From Ovis canadensis (taxonomy: Eukaryota; Chordata; Mammalia; Artiodactyla; Bovidae): a DNA stretch of 64,000 nucleotides. The notes beneath the pieces are model-generated. The model had not been told where the DNA came from, searched no databases, and saw nothing but the letters and a program-made list of their open reading frames with translations. Both the position numbers and the translations under genes were made by a program. The DNA lies in the NCBI RefSeq assembly GCF_042477335.2, contig NC_091247.1, positions 3,804,501-3,868,500 on the forward strand, in the 5' to 3' direction. Below are positions 55,001-64,000 of the stretch, piece after piece (the stretch's first letter is position 1; every line of letters begins with the position of its first letter).

Positions 55001-58000
55001 GCCCTCAGCAGGGTGCCATGAGGCCCCTGAGCAGTAAGCTTGTGCATGTGGGGCCCACCACCACGCCCCTCACCCAGCCTGACCTGAGCGAGACCAGGTT
55101 TCTCCATGTGCAGCCCCCGCCCCCCGGGGATCGGGGGGACAGGGAGACTGTGGTGTGGGTTCAAGCCTTCCTTCTCCACCTGCCTCCCCGCCTCGGCCAG
55201 GTCCCCTGGGGCAGGGAGCATCCTGCAGCCAGAGGTATCCATGGATCTGGAGGCCCTGCGTGGCTCTGATGTAGTTTCCACCAGAAATGAACAGGTGAAC
55301 GGGAGTGCAGGGGTCCCCAGGGTGGGAGAACGGCCACCTCCACGTGTGCAGGCCTGAGCGCCTTCCTGCAGGAGACGGCTGGGAAAGGCCCAGTGGGTCC
55401 CGGCGGGTCTAGCCTGAAATACAGGTGGAATCAGTTCCTGGCTGATCCCTGTTTTTTTCTGCCTTGAGGGGCTCAGGGCTCGGCCTGCAGTCAGCTGGGG
55501 ATGCGGCACCTTGCTGCCCATCACCCTGAGAAGGCTGATCAGGTGGTGCCCTAACATACGCCACCCCAGTCGTTTCCTTGTCCCTGAGCCTCTGGGCTGT
55601 GCTCTGAGGGATGGAGTCAGGGGGTGCTGTGGGGCACCCTGGTGCCCATCCTGCTGGCCTCTGCTCACCAGGGCCTGGCAGTATCTCACTACCCTCCCTC
55701 CAGACCCAGGTGGTAGAAGACTGGGCAGCTGCTAGCTGGGTCCCAAGGGGCCCCGGGGACACGTCTGTGGGTGCCTGCTTGGGGCAGGACGGGAGGCGCT
55801 GTCCTCTGAGGACACGGCCACCCTCGTGGAGCTGTTTTCCGCTGCTTCCCAGGTGGCTCAGCGGTAAAGAATCTGCTTGCAGTGCAGAGAGGCAGGTTCA
55901 GTCCTTGGGTTGGGAAAATCCCCTGGAGAGGGAAGTGGCAGCCCACTCCAGTATTCTTGCCTGGGAAAGTCCACAGACAGAGGAGCCCGGCGGGCTGCAG
56001 TCTACAGGATCACAAAGAGTTAGACACGACTGAGCGATGAACACTTTCAGTTTTTTCAAGAGCTCTGGGCAACTCTATGGACACCTCCCCTCAGGGCATC
56101 TGCTGTTTGCTTGCCCACTCCCTCCCCCTGCGGCCCTGAGCCCCAGCCAGAGCATGGTGGGGGGCGGATGGGGGGGCTTGGCACTGCCCACATGGGCTCC
56201 CAGTTCCCAGGCCAGTGCACTGCCTGCTATCAGCCTGGGTCACATGCTGGGACCAGGGCCCTGCCCTTCCTGCCCCAGAGCGTCCCATGGGCAAACGCTG
56301 TTGGCCACTCTCCTTCTCTGGCCCTGGAAGAGCAGTGGGAGCGGGCAGCCGATGTCCCGCTCGACTGCTTTGTGCCCAGCTCCCCCCACCCCCCAACCCT
56401 GCAGCTCTCTTGGGAGCCCGCTCCGCTGTTGTCTCTCGATAGTTGGTTTAAATGGCGCCTGCTTTCTGCGCTGCTTGGACGATCTGGTGTTTTGTTTTGT
56501 TTTTTTGTTGCTGCTGCTGTGAAGGGCTGGGGGTGGCGGTGAGGAGGACAGGGCGGGTGGGCTCCGCAGGGCTGGTGCAGCTCCCCATCTGTGCGACAGG
56601 GGGAGAGGGGGTGATCCCCCACCCCCGGCCCCGCCTTCCTGGTGGGTAGCCTGTGCGGCTCTCAGCGTCCTGCCCCGCCCCCCACCCCGCTGGCGGGAGG
56701 GGGCCCCTAGGGTGGGGGCAGGGCTGGAGGATTACATGAATCCCGGGCAGGGCCGGCCAGCTGCTCGGCTGCCGCGAAGCCCGTGGCTCACTCACTGCGG
56801 AGCCGCTATTTAGACCGGCCTGGGGAACGGCAAGGCCTCCCTGGGGGTCGGCCTGGCCAGGGGGTGCTTCTGTCCAGCGGTCCCTGCTGGAGCCCCACTT
56901 GGAGCCGGGTGGGCATCCTCAGCGTTCAAGTCCAGTGCCCTCTGGCAGGCACGTCTGGCGACTGCTGGCGATTTACATGCTCAGGACACTGTCTGGCTCC
57001 CGGCTGGACCAGAAGGGGCTGGAATCCCCGGGGGAGGAACAGGCCTTTCCAGGGTGGGTGGCAGCCTTTGTGGGAGGCAGTCCCGGACACCCCCCCCCGC
57101 CCCCCTCAAGAGCCCCAGAGGAGACGCAGAGGTGGGTGGACAGGCCCCTGGCCTGGCAGGTGGATGGCAGGCCCCTGACGTCACCCAGCACCATGGCCTC
57201 CTCTAGGCGGGGGAGGGATGTGTGAGGCCGGGGAGGACGCTAAGCGTCTGTCTGGGGTTTGTTTTCTGTTTCAGGATGGAGGATTTCTCCTCCGGATGGC
57301 AGGGCTGGACCTCCTCCAGCGTGGGCTGTGGGGGTGTGTGGAGTGGGAGGGGGTGCTAGGGCTGAGGGAACCTCCGCCTGTGGATTCCCCGCTGACTTCC
57401 CAGAAATGCCTGGCTCTCTCTCCGGAGGAAGCAAAGTGCTGGGAGCCCCAGCGTGTTGCCCTGGCTTTCCCGCTGGTGCGATGCCCGGAGTGGGAGGGCA
57501 GCCTCAGGTCAGAGGAAGTGGATTTCCGGAGGATGGCTTTCCAGGCCTCCCAGAACCCTCCCAGAGCCCTGGAGGTAGGAGGTGAGAGGCCCAGCCACCC
57601 GCCCACCTCAGCCCTAAGCCCAGGGGGCACTGATGTCTGGGAGTACAGGACCCTGGGCACCTGGTTCCTTCCCAGGGCCCCAGCCGAGGCAGCGGGCCTT
57701 AGAGAAGGGCTCTTGGTGGGGCCCAGGCTGAGTCAGCGCTTTCACTGGGCCTTCTCTGAGCTCTACACCCACCCCCAGCGGGGGCAGTGACCTGAGATCC
57801 CAGCTACCGGTGTTGACCTTGTGACTGATGGCCCCGTGTCAGCGAGCACCTCCCCGCACCTCCCTAAACTCAAGAGTTCTGTCTCTGCTCCTAGCCCCTG
57901 CCCCGCTCTCCACCCTCCCCCACTTCAAGCTCCCCTCATCCCAGGTCAGGAGCAGTGGGAGAGGAGACGGCGTGGACTCCAGGTCAGCAGTGACCAAGGC

Positions 58001-61000
58001 CTTGATCAGGCCTTGGTGAAGCCCCCCCCACAAAGCCTGTCTGCCCTGCGGGAGGGGTGGCTACCTTTTAAAACAAGGGCCTCTCTGCCCGGGGTCCAGG
58101 AGCTGCCAGATGCTGCTGGCCCAGGGCAAGTCCTGTGGTTTGCGGTTCTGTGGAAGTCCGGGCGCTAGCCCGGATGCCAGCAGCGTCACCCTTCTCATGC
58201 TGTGCCCATGCAGATGGCAGTCAGGGAACTGGGAACTCCTTGGTTGCCCAAGAGGCACGAGGCCGTGAATGAGCAGCAGGGGAAGGAGGCGCCTTCGGTT
58301 TGTGGCCATCGAGGACGCCCGCACCTGCCGCAGAGCCGGGGCGCTGACTCCAGGGTGGGGGTCAGCTGTGGAGGGGGGCCCCCTGGGAGGGAACCAGAGC
58401 CCCCAGGGTCAGTTGACCGAATCAGGGCCTTGGTTCCCCGGTCTGCCATTTAGTTGCCCATGGTGGTGTGCCCATGGACGGGCGGTCCCTCCCATCTCCC
58501 TCCTCTGCGGTGAAATGACCAGGAACCGTTCTCGTCTTGGTGCGGGGGGGCACCCAGGGCCGGAGCAGGCTGCGGTTGGAACCTTGGTGGGTGCATCTTG
58601 TCCACAGTCGCCATGGCTGGCGGAGTGAGGATGCGGGGGCTGGGGGCAGTGCCAGCAGCCCCGAGGGCAGTCCCCAGCCCCCTCTCTGTTATCCTGTTCC
58701 ATTCTGGACGGGAGGTCCCTGTGGCCACCCCCCTTTGCCTCATCCGGGAACAGAAGGTGGCACGTGGGTGTCCCGCCCCCTACCCCCCACCTCCACCATC
58801 GCCGCACAGCCAGGCAGGCTGACACCCCTGCCTGCCCGGCGGCCGGGCACTGTCTTTGCAGAGCTCCACGCAGGAGATTGGCGAGGAGCTGGTCAACGGG
58901 GTCATCTACTCCATTTCCCTGCGCAAGATCCAAGTGCACCACGGCGCCAGCAAGGGCCAGCGCTGGCTCGGGGTGAGTGCGGGAGGGCCTGGGGTCCCGG
59001 GGCCTCCCACAGGGATCTGGGCTCCAACCCTGCCCCCCACAGCCCAGTCCACAGTTCACTGCTCTCTTATTTGTCTGAAACATCAAAAAGACACTTTCGT
59101 ACTCTTTCCCTTCATGTTAGGCTGGGATTGTAGGGTAAGGAAGTTAGAGAAGGCAAAGTTCGGAAAAAGAACAAGACCGGCAATTTATAGGAATGGCTCG
59201 CCTTTAACAAGGCGAGAAGGGGCAGCAGTCAGTTTAGTGAGCTGCTGCACTAACCCAAGAAAAGCGTAAGTAAATACAGGCATATATGTGGAAATCTACT
59301 GTCTAAAGGGGGCCTGTTCTCCAAAGTTGTTACCCTGCAGGGATTATGCATTTTGCCCCAGTTTTTTCTTTTTTTCTTTTTCTATTGCGGATAATTGGTA
59401 GGTGTCCACCTTTATTGATTTGTTTTATTGTTTGGCCACACTACACGGCAGGCATGTGGGATCTTAGGTCCCCAATCGGGTGGGTTGGTTCTGCGCCCCC
59501 TGCGTTGGAAGCGTGGAGTCTTAACCACTGGACTGCTAGGGAAGGCCCTGCCCAGCACTATCACGGGTGGCCATCAGCCTGACCGCCCTTCCACACCTCT
59601 CCAAGCTTACATCATTTGACTTAATAGGGCTTTAAAAAAAAAAAAAAACCAAAGGGCTCAGGCTACTGTACGTGGTTCTCTGCAGTCACTGTGATGGAGC
59701 CCAGCCCCACAACCCCTCCAGGTCGGAGCAGGGGCCTGATGGACGCACAGCCTTTCAGAAGGGAGGCCGGTTGCCACCGCGACTCAGGCTTTCACTGCCC
59801 GGGACCTGGGCTGAATTCCTTTCTGCGTCTGTTTCCCCAGTGCTGCCCCGACAGCCTCTGTGTCCAGACGTACTGTTCTGGTACCCGGGGGATGAGCCTC
59901 TTGTTTTCTCACCCCTAGAATAAGTCTGTTTTGCCAGAGCTCATGGGGATGATACTCCTCATATTGATCACTACTCAGCTAATAGAATGACCTCAAGGAG
60001 TAGTTTTTCATCATCCCCACCTCCAGTGTGAGCTGAGACCCTCGTTCCATTTGGGGCACTCACGTTCCCATCTCTGGCCAGAGGCCACCGAGCACTTGGG
60101 ACCTCCTCTGAGCTCCAGCACCCTGCCTGCCTGCCCCTTGGGCCACAGTGCTGCAGCTGACCATCCCCTCCCCTTTGTCCCGCCCCAGTGTGAAAATGAG
60201 TCGGCCCTGAACCTCTACGAGACCTGCAAGGTGCGCACCGTGAAGGCGGGCACGCTGGAGAAGCTGGTGGAGCACCTGGTGCCCGCCTTCCAGGGCAGCG
60301 ACCTCTCCTACGTCACCATCTTCCTGTGCACCTACCGAGCCTTCACCACCACCCAGCAGGTCCTGGACCTGCTGTTCAAGAGGTGAGCGCCCCGCTCCTC
60401 CCTGCCCACCCACTGGCTGTGTGTCTTGGGAGCATCGCCTTGCCTCTCTGAGCCTCAGTCTGCTCCTGTGAAAGCAGGCTGCAGGAGGCCTAACCTCACA
60501 GCATTGGCAGGACCGTCAGATTAGCAGCCTTACGCCCAGCCCTATGGAAAGGGCTGCTGAGGGTTGGTGTGGTTTTAATTAAGGTGTTCCTCCACCGTGA
60601 AGGGGCTTCCCTGGTGGCTCAGACAGTAGAGAATCTGCCTGCAATGTGGGAGACCCAGTCCCTGGGTCAGGAAGATTCCCTGGAAAAGGCAGTGGCTACC
60701 CACTCCAGTATTCTTGCCTGGAGAACCCCATGGACAGAGGAGCCTGGCAAGCTATAGTCCATGGGGTTTCAGAGAGTCAGACACGACTGAGCGACTAATG
60801 CTTTCACGCTTTCCCCTCATGAAGAAGCTCTCTGCCTCCAGCCTTTGGGCGGAGTCATCTTCTCATTTGTAAAGGAAGTTCAGGAGCCTATCTTGGGGTC
60901 CCCTCCTATCTTGGGGTCCCCTCTGGATTAGCCAGAGCAGGGATCGCTGGAGGCTGGCAGAAGGCCCCAGGCCACTCAGGTGTCTGTAAAGTGCTGGTTT

Positions 61001-64000
61001 GGGGTTCATTCATTCAGCAAATTTGTATGAAGCACCTACTGTGTGCAGGCACTTTTCTGGGCTTTTGGCTTAATTCAGGGAAGGGAGCAGATAGAATCCT
61101 GCCCTCCCGGGCTTCCATGCGAGTCGGGGAGTCAGCCAGTAACGCTGGACGTCATAGCAGGTACGGTAGATGTGACGCCCTCACGGCCTCCTCTAGATAC
61201 GGGTGCATCCTTCCTTACTCCAGCGAGGACGGCGGACCCCAGGACCAACTCAGAAAGTGAGTGCACCTCAGGTCTGGTGGGAGGGTCTCCCGTCTACAGG
61301 TTGGGGTCCAGCGGGGGCTGAGGCTGGGGAGGCCTGGGCAGAACCCTGGCTCCCCCACATCTTGTGATTCCCGCTGGAAGGTCGAGGTCTGGGCGCTTCT
61401 GCAGGGTGAAAGGGGTCGGAGGGCTTTGGCTGGGGTCCTGGGTCCCCAGGGAGCATAGGGGAGGCAGGGGGCTCAGAGCTGTGTCCTGAGAGCAAGTTCA
61501 GGTGTAGGAGGCTCATGATGGCTGGGCAGGGTGCTCTGCTTGTCCCCTCCTCCCTCCCATGTTTATGCAGCGCCTACTGTGTGCAGCACGGCCAGGCCAA
61601 GCCAGGGAACAGAGCCTGGCCTCCTGCAGTTCCCTTTGGAGGGAGGTTCAGAGTGGGGGCGGGGGCCCAGAGTGGGGGCGGGGGCCCAGAGTGGGGTGGG
61701 GGCCAGTAGTAGGGTGGGGGGCCAAGAGTGGGAGGGACCCAGAGTGGGGTGGGGGGCCCAGAGTAGGGGCAGGGGTTCAGAGTGGGGTGGGGAGCCAAGA
61801 GTGGGGGTGGAGGCCAAGAGTGGGATGGGGGGGCCCAAGAGTGGGGGGGGGAGCCAAGAGTGGGGGTGGAGGGCCGAGTAGGGTGGGGGGCCCAGAGTTG
61901 GGGGGGGCCCAGAGTGGGGGTGGGGGCAGACAGGAGAAAGTCGGGCTCTCCCAGGAAGGGAGAGGTGGTCACCGTGGACGGAGGGCTCCCTCCAGCCATG
62001 ACTGCCAGCCCCACCGCTGACCAGGCCTTGGCGTCCAGATGGGCTGGGCGAGCCCAGAAGCCCGCCCCCAGGGGGTGCCAGGGGAGGGTGGAGAGGAAGG
62101 AAAGGCCAGGCCCTGACTCTGCTGCCCGCCTGCCCGCCCCCAGTGCCATCTCCTCCATCCTGGGCACCTGGCTGGACCAGTATTCGGAGGACTTCTGTCA
62201 GCCCCCTGACTTCCCCTGCCTCAGGCAGCTGGTGGCCTACGTGCAGCTCAACATGCCCGGCTCTGACCTGGAGCGCCGGGCCCACCTCCTCCTGGCCCAG
62301 CTGGAGCACGCGGACCTCGGCGAGGCAGAGCCGGAGGGTGAGGAGGGCAGGGTGGGCGCTGGATTCAGGGGGGCACCCCCATGGCAGCTGCTGGGCTGGG
62401 AGCAGAGACTGGCCTGCGTGGGGACCGCCATCAGGGATGACATCCTGTTGTGGGCTTTGGGGCCAAGGCTTCTCTGGAAGGCAGGGGCGTGCTTTCTGTC
62501 TTGGAAGGGCAGGCGTGTCACTGACCTTTTCTCCTCTTGCAGCTCTGTCCCCAGCTCCAGTTCCAGCTCTGAAACCAGCTGCCGAGCCAGAGCCCACACT
62601 AGGCCCAGACCTCGAGCCCGCTCTGGCACTGGCCCCAGAGCCAGCCCCGGCACTGGCCCCAGAGCCAGCCCCGACACCAGCTCCAACGCCACCTCCAGAG
62701 CTCGAGCCGGCTCTCTCGCAAACTCTAGAGCTCGATCCGGCTGCAGCCCCAGAGCCCCCCTGGCCTTTGCCCGTGGCTGCAGAGAACGGGCTTAGGGAGG
62801 AGAAGCCCCACCTCCTGGCGTTCCCTCCTGACCTTGTGGCAGAGCAGTTCACGCTGATGGATGCGGTAGGCAACCTGTCTCGGCAAGGGTGGCCGTGGGC
62901 ACCCCTTCCCTCTGGCCTCTGCCACCCAGACCCTCTGGGCCCCATCCAGAGCGGCTGGTGGTGGTTTAGTCACTAACTCGTGTCCGACTCTTGTGACCTC
63001 TATGGACTGTAGCCCACCAGGCTCCTCTGTCCACGGGATTTTTCCAGGCAAGAATACTGGAGTGGGTTGCCATTTCCTTCTCCAGGGGATCTTCCCCACC
63101 CAGGAATCAAACCCGGTCTCCTGCATTACAGGCAGATTCTTTACCGACTGAGCTATGAGGGAAGCCCAGAGCAGGCGTCCCGCCCCAAGTTCCAGTGCCA
63201 CCGTTATAAATGTGTCACCTGGGCCAGTTTCCTCGCCCCAAGGCCTTGGTGGCCCTCCAGGCTGTGGACCTGGGACCCTGCCCTCCTCATCCATTGACTG
63301 TGGATGACGCTGGGTGGAACAGTCGGAAGTTGGGTGGGGTCTGGCCCCCTTGGGAGGGGACAGGAGGGCTCGCTGAGGTGTGGCCAGCTCCACGGACCAC
63401 CCCCTGCCCCGGGTCTGCTGCAGCAAAGGCCGCGGTTGTAGCGCCCAGGTAAAGGTGCGTCCGCACAGGGGACAGGCCCGAACCACGACCTCGGGCTAAG
63501 ATGCCGCTGGTCTGGGCAGGTGTGAGCCTCTTCTGGCACCACGATTCAGGATGGGCTGGTGACAAGGCCCAGCTAGCTCGTTCCTGCCCGTTTCATCCTG
63601 GGTCATTGACGTGCTGGACGCCCACAGTCAATGGGGAACAAAAGCCTGAGACTTCACTCCCCAAGTCAGCTCCCCCCACCCCCCGCACCACCTCCCCAGC
63701 TTCCTGAGCTCCCAGCTCTGACCAGGGACCCTGGGGAGGTGGGGGCGGGGATACCTGGGGTGTGGCAGAGCCGGATGACCCTCCCCCTGCCCCTCCCCCC
63801 AGGAGCTGTTCAAGAAGGTGGTCCCCTACCACTGCCTGGGCTCCATCTGGTCCCAGCGGGACAAGAAGGGGAAGGAGCACCTGGCCCCCACCGTCCGCGC
63901 CACCGTCACCCAGTTCAACAGCGTGGCCAACTGCGTCATCACCACCTGCCTCGGGGACCGGAGCGTGTCGGCCCGCCACAGGGCCAGGGTGGTGGAGCAC
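48914..64000 (+). CDS. RALGDS: Ral guanine nucleotide dissociation stimulator, long isoform (partial: exons 1C-7, cut by window end)
   Basis: Coding join: 48914-49096, 58862-58972, 60189-60382, 61161-61256, 62144-62337, 62543-62865, 63803-64000. The frame is open throughout (433 codons so far; human protein about 914 aa). RALGDS is a guanine nucleotide exchange factor that activates RalA/RalB and is a Ras effector; it acts in the cytosol and at membranes. Residues 1-61 are isoform-specific (MVQRMWAEAAG start). The REM/RasGEF-N domain occupies about 110-240 (KAGTLEKLVEHLVPAF, TIFLCTYRAFTTTQQVLDLL, GTWLDQYSEDFCQPPDFPCL). A Pro/Ala/Glu-rich linker lies at about 259-340, and the CDC25-type RasGEF domain begins at about 360 (LVAEQFTLMDAELFKKVVPY). 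The remaining catalytic domain and the RA domain are outside the window. Compared with human from memory, the linker looks roughly 20 residues shorter. Confidence 0.95.
51208..51405 (+). mobile_element. Bov-tA SINE
   Basis: 'aggcttccctcgtggctcag' head, 'gacccggttcgatccttgg', BovA body to 'ttggactgagtgatt'. Confidence 0.88.
55843..56044 (+). mobile_element. Bov-tA SINE
   Basis: 'gcttcccaggtggctcagc', 'gaatctgcttgcagtgcag', body to 'gttagacacgactgagcga'. Confidence 0.88.
58862..58972 (+). CDS. RALGDS: RALGDS common exon 2
   Basis: 37 codons, SSTQEIGEELVNGVIYSISL through KGQRWLG. Acceptor TGTCTTTGCAG, donor GTGAGT. All three alternative first exons feed into it in phase 0. Confidence 0.96.
58973..60188 (+). 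other. RALGDS: RALGDS intron 2
   Basis: 1.2-kb intron. Contains an antisense CHR-2 SINE (59405-59550) and a 15-nt A-run near 59634. Rest unrecognised. Confidence 0.7.
59405..59550 (-). mobile_element. CHR-2 type SINE, antisense
   Basis: 'ttgtttggccacactacacg', 'gcatgtgggatcttaggtc', 'gagtcttaaccactggactg' in order; diverged. Confidence 0.78.
60189..60382 (+). CDS. RALGDS: RALGDS exon 3 (REM domain start)
   Basis: 194 nt (phase 0 to phase 2), CENESALNLYETCKVRTVK through TTQQVLDLLFK. Acceptor TCCCGCCCCAG, donor GTGAGC. Confidence 0.97.
60604..60812 (+). mobile_element. Bov-tA SINE in RALGDS intron 3
   Basis: 'cttccctggtggctcagac' head with a shortened tRNA region, then a full BovA body to 'gacacgactgagcgactaa'. 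60890-60922 just after carries a small tandem duplication of 'ctatcttggggtcccctc'. Confidence 0.88.
61003..61160 (+). repeat. L2-like remnant abutting the RALGDS exon 4 acceptor
   Basis: 'attcattcagcaaatttgta', 'gaagcacctactgtgtgcag' and the later 'cctgccctcccgggcttcc' are in the order of an L2 3' end. The similarity appears to reach to within about 15-20 nt of the splice site. Confidence 0.55.
61161..61256 (+). CDS. RALGDS: RALGDS exon 4
   Basis: 96 nt, phase 2 in and out: YGRCDALTASSRYGCILPYS and on to DQLR. The acceptor is unusual: TAGCAG tandem AGs (61155-61160) with no pyrimidine tract next to them. The exon is certain from protein similarity and reading-frame continuity. Confidence 0.93.
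61257..62143 (+). other. RALGDS: RALGDS intron 4 with G-rich minisatellite
   Basis: 887-nt intron dominated by the minisatellite at 61649-61930. Normal acceptor 'cgcctgcccgcccccag' before exon 5. Confidence 0.8.
61649..61930 (+). repeat. G-rich minisatellite (VNTR), about 15 units of 16-21 bp
   Basis: Tandem degenerate units of the form AGAGTGGGGGYGGGGGCCC, strongly G-rich on the coding strand. A higher-order repeat is visible: the pair around 61783-61812 recurs near 61850-61873. Several units have four or more G-runs in close succession. Confidence 0.92.
62144..62337 (+). CDS. RALGDS: RALGDS exon 5 (REM domain end)
   Basis: 194 nt (phase 2 to phase 1): AISSILGTWLDQYSEDFCQP through LERRAHLLLAQLEH and the acidic start of the linker. 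Donor GTGAGG. Confidence 0.96.
62543..62865 (+). CDS. RALGDS: RALGDS exon 6 (Pro/Ala/Glu-rich linker and RasGEF start)
   Basis: 323 nt. The first two-thirds encode a low-complexity linker built from repeats such as LAPEPAPA (tandem near 62625-62680). The last third, EEKPHLLAFPPDLVAEQFTL, enters the RasGEF domain. Ends phase 0 at GCG|GTAGGC. Confidence 0.95.
62866..63802 (+). other. RALGDS: RALGDS intron 6
   Basis: 937-nt intron with one antisense Bov-tA SINE (62955-63168). Rest unique-looking. Strong pyrimidine tract before the exon 7 acceptor. Confidence 0.8.
62955..63168 (-). mobile_element. Bov-tA SINE, antisense, in RALGDS intron 6
   Basis: 'gtttagtcactaactcgtgt' to 'caggcaagaatactggagtg' to 'gcagattctttaccgactga', head complement 'gagggaagccc'. 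Confidence 0.9.
63803..64000 (+). CDS. RALGDS: RALGDS exon 7 (RasGEF domain), truncated by window end
   Basis: 66 codons, ELFKKVVPYHCLGSIWSQRD through TTCLGDRS and ARVVEH. The frame is still open at base 64000, so the exon continues outside the window. This is the N-terminal helical part of the CDC25-homology catalytic domain. Confidence 0.95.

Larger units (their letters stand above)
49097..58861 (+). other. RALGDS: RALGDS intron before the common exon 2
   Basis: 9.8-kb intron. It holds Bov-tA SINEs (51208, 55845), a TG-rich patch at 52126-52153, a small tandem repeat at 52483-52514, and MIR-like remnants (about 51745-51925, 53095-53160, 54395-54470). I looked for further alternative first exons (for example around 50720 and 56700-57300) and found none with start codon, open frame and phase-0 donor together. 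Confidence 0.6.

Noticed and set aside
56700-57300. Possible extra RALGDS promoter/first exon
   Set aside because: The region is GC-rich with a MEF2-like CTATTTAG, but the only ATG frame hits a stop (TAG) before any donor. Not supported.
61563-62945. 460-codon minus-strand ORF
   Set aside because: It runs antisense through RALGDS exons 5-6 and the G-rich minisatellite. Its length comes from GC bias and the lack of stops in the repeat; no domain is visible.
1-64000. CRISPR arrays, bacterial operons or a defence island
   Set aside because: All structure is mammalian: spliced genes, CpG islands, LINE/SINE repeats. Tandem repeats present are microsatellites and one minisatellite without spacer structure.

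Overview
This is a mammalian, ruminant (bovid) genomic window. Multi-exon genes with GT/AG introns, CpG-island promoters and MIR/L2/L1/MLT1 fossils show a placental mammal. Abundant BovB (RTE) LINE copies and Bov-tA, Bov-A2 and CHR-2 type SINEs narrow it to ruminants. Both genes are on the + strand and are recognisable: GBGT1 (Forssman glycolipid synthase, GT6 family), complete, followed by RALGDS (Ral guanine nucleotide dissociation stimulator), which runs off the right edge. GBGT1 next to RALGDS is the order near the ABO locus in human 9q34. The sequence alone does not tell cattle from sheep or goat.

Layout. 1-8780 is gene-poor and repeat-rich: an L1 remnant, MIRs, SINEs, a solo LTR fragment carrying BovB insertions of both orientations, and a 2-kb antisense BovB. 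8780-17435 is GBGT1: a CpG-island promoter, a probable non-coding first exon, and six coding exons (10279-16844, 346 aa) with the poly(A) signal at 17411. 17436-24180 is intergenic and holds a near-full-length BovB (20181-23301) with an 11-bp target-site duplication. 24180-64000 is RALGDS. Three alternative first exons, each in its own CpG island (coding ends 24808, 31388 and 49096), all have phase-0 donors that fit the common exon 2 at 58862. Exons 2-6 and the start of exon 7 encode the REM (RasGEF-N) domain, an acidic Pro/Ala-rich linker and the beginning of the CDC25-type RasGEF domain. The rest of the catalytic domain and the Ras-association domain lie beyond base 64000.

The two genes do unrelated jobs (Golgi glycolipid synthesis; Ras-to-Ral signalling) and are only neighbours. 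I found no new enzymatic or defence system. The more unusual material is structural and regulatory: a 36-base poly-G tract inside a GBGT1 intron, a G-rich minisatellite in a RALGDS intron, a 14-base motif shared by two RALGDS alternative promoters with upstream ORFs in both, a RALGDS 3' splice site with no adjacent pyrimidine tract that abuts L2-like sequence, two NAGNAG tandem acceptors, a 217-bp intronic duplication, a three-level nested retrotransposon stack, and several insertions whose target-site duplications can be read exactly. No rRNA, functional tRNA or CRISPR array was seen.
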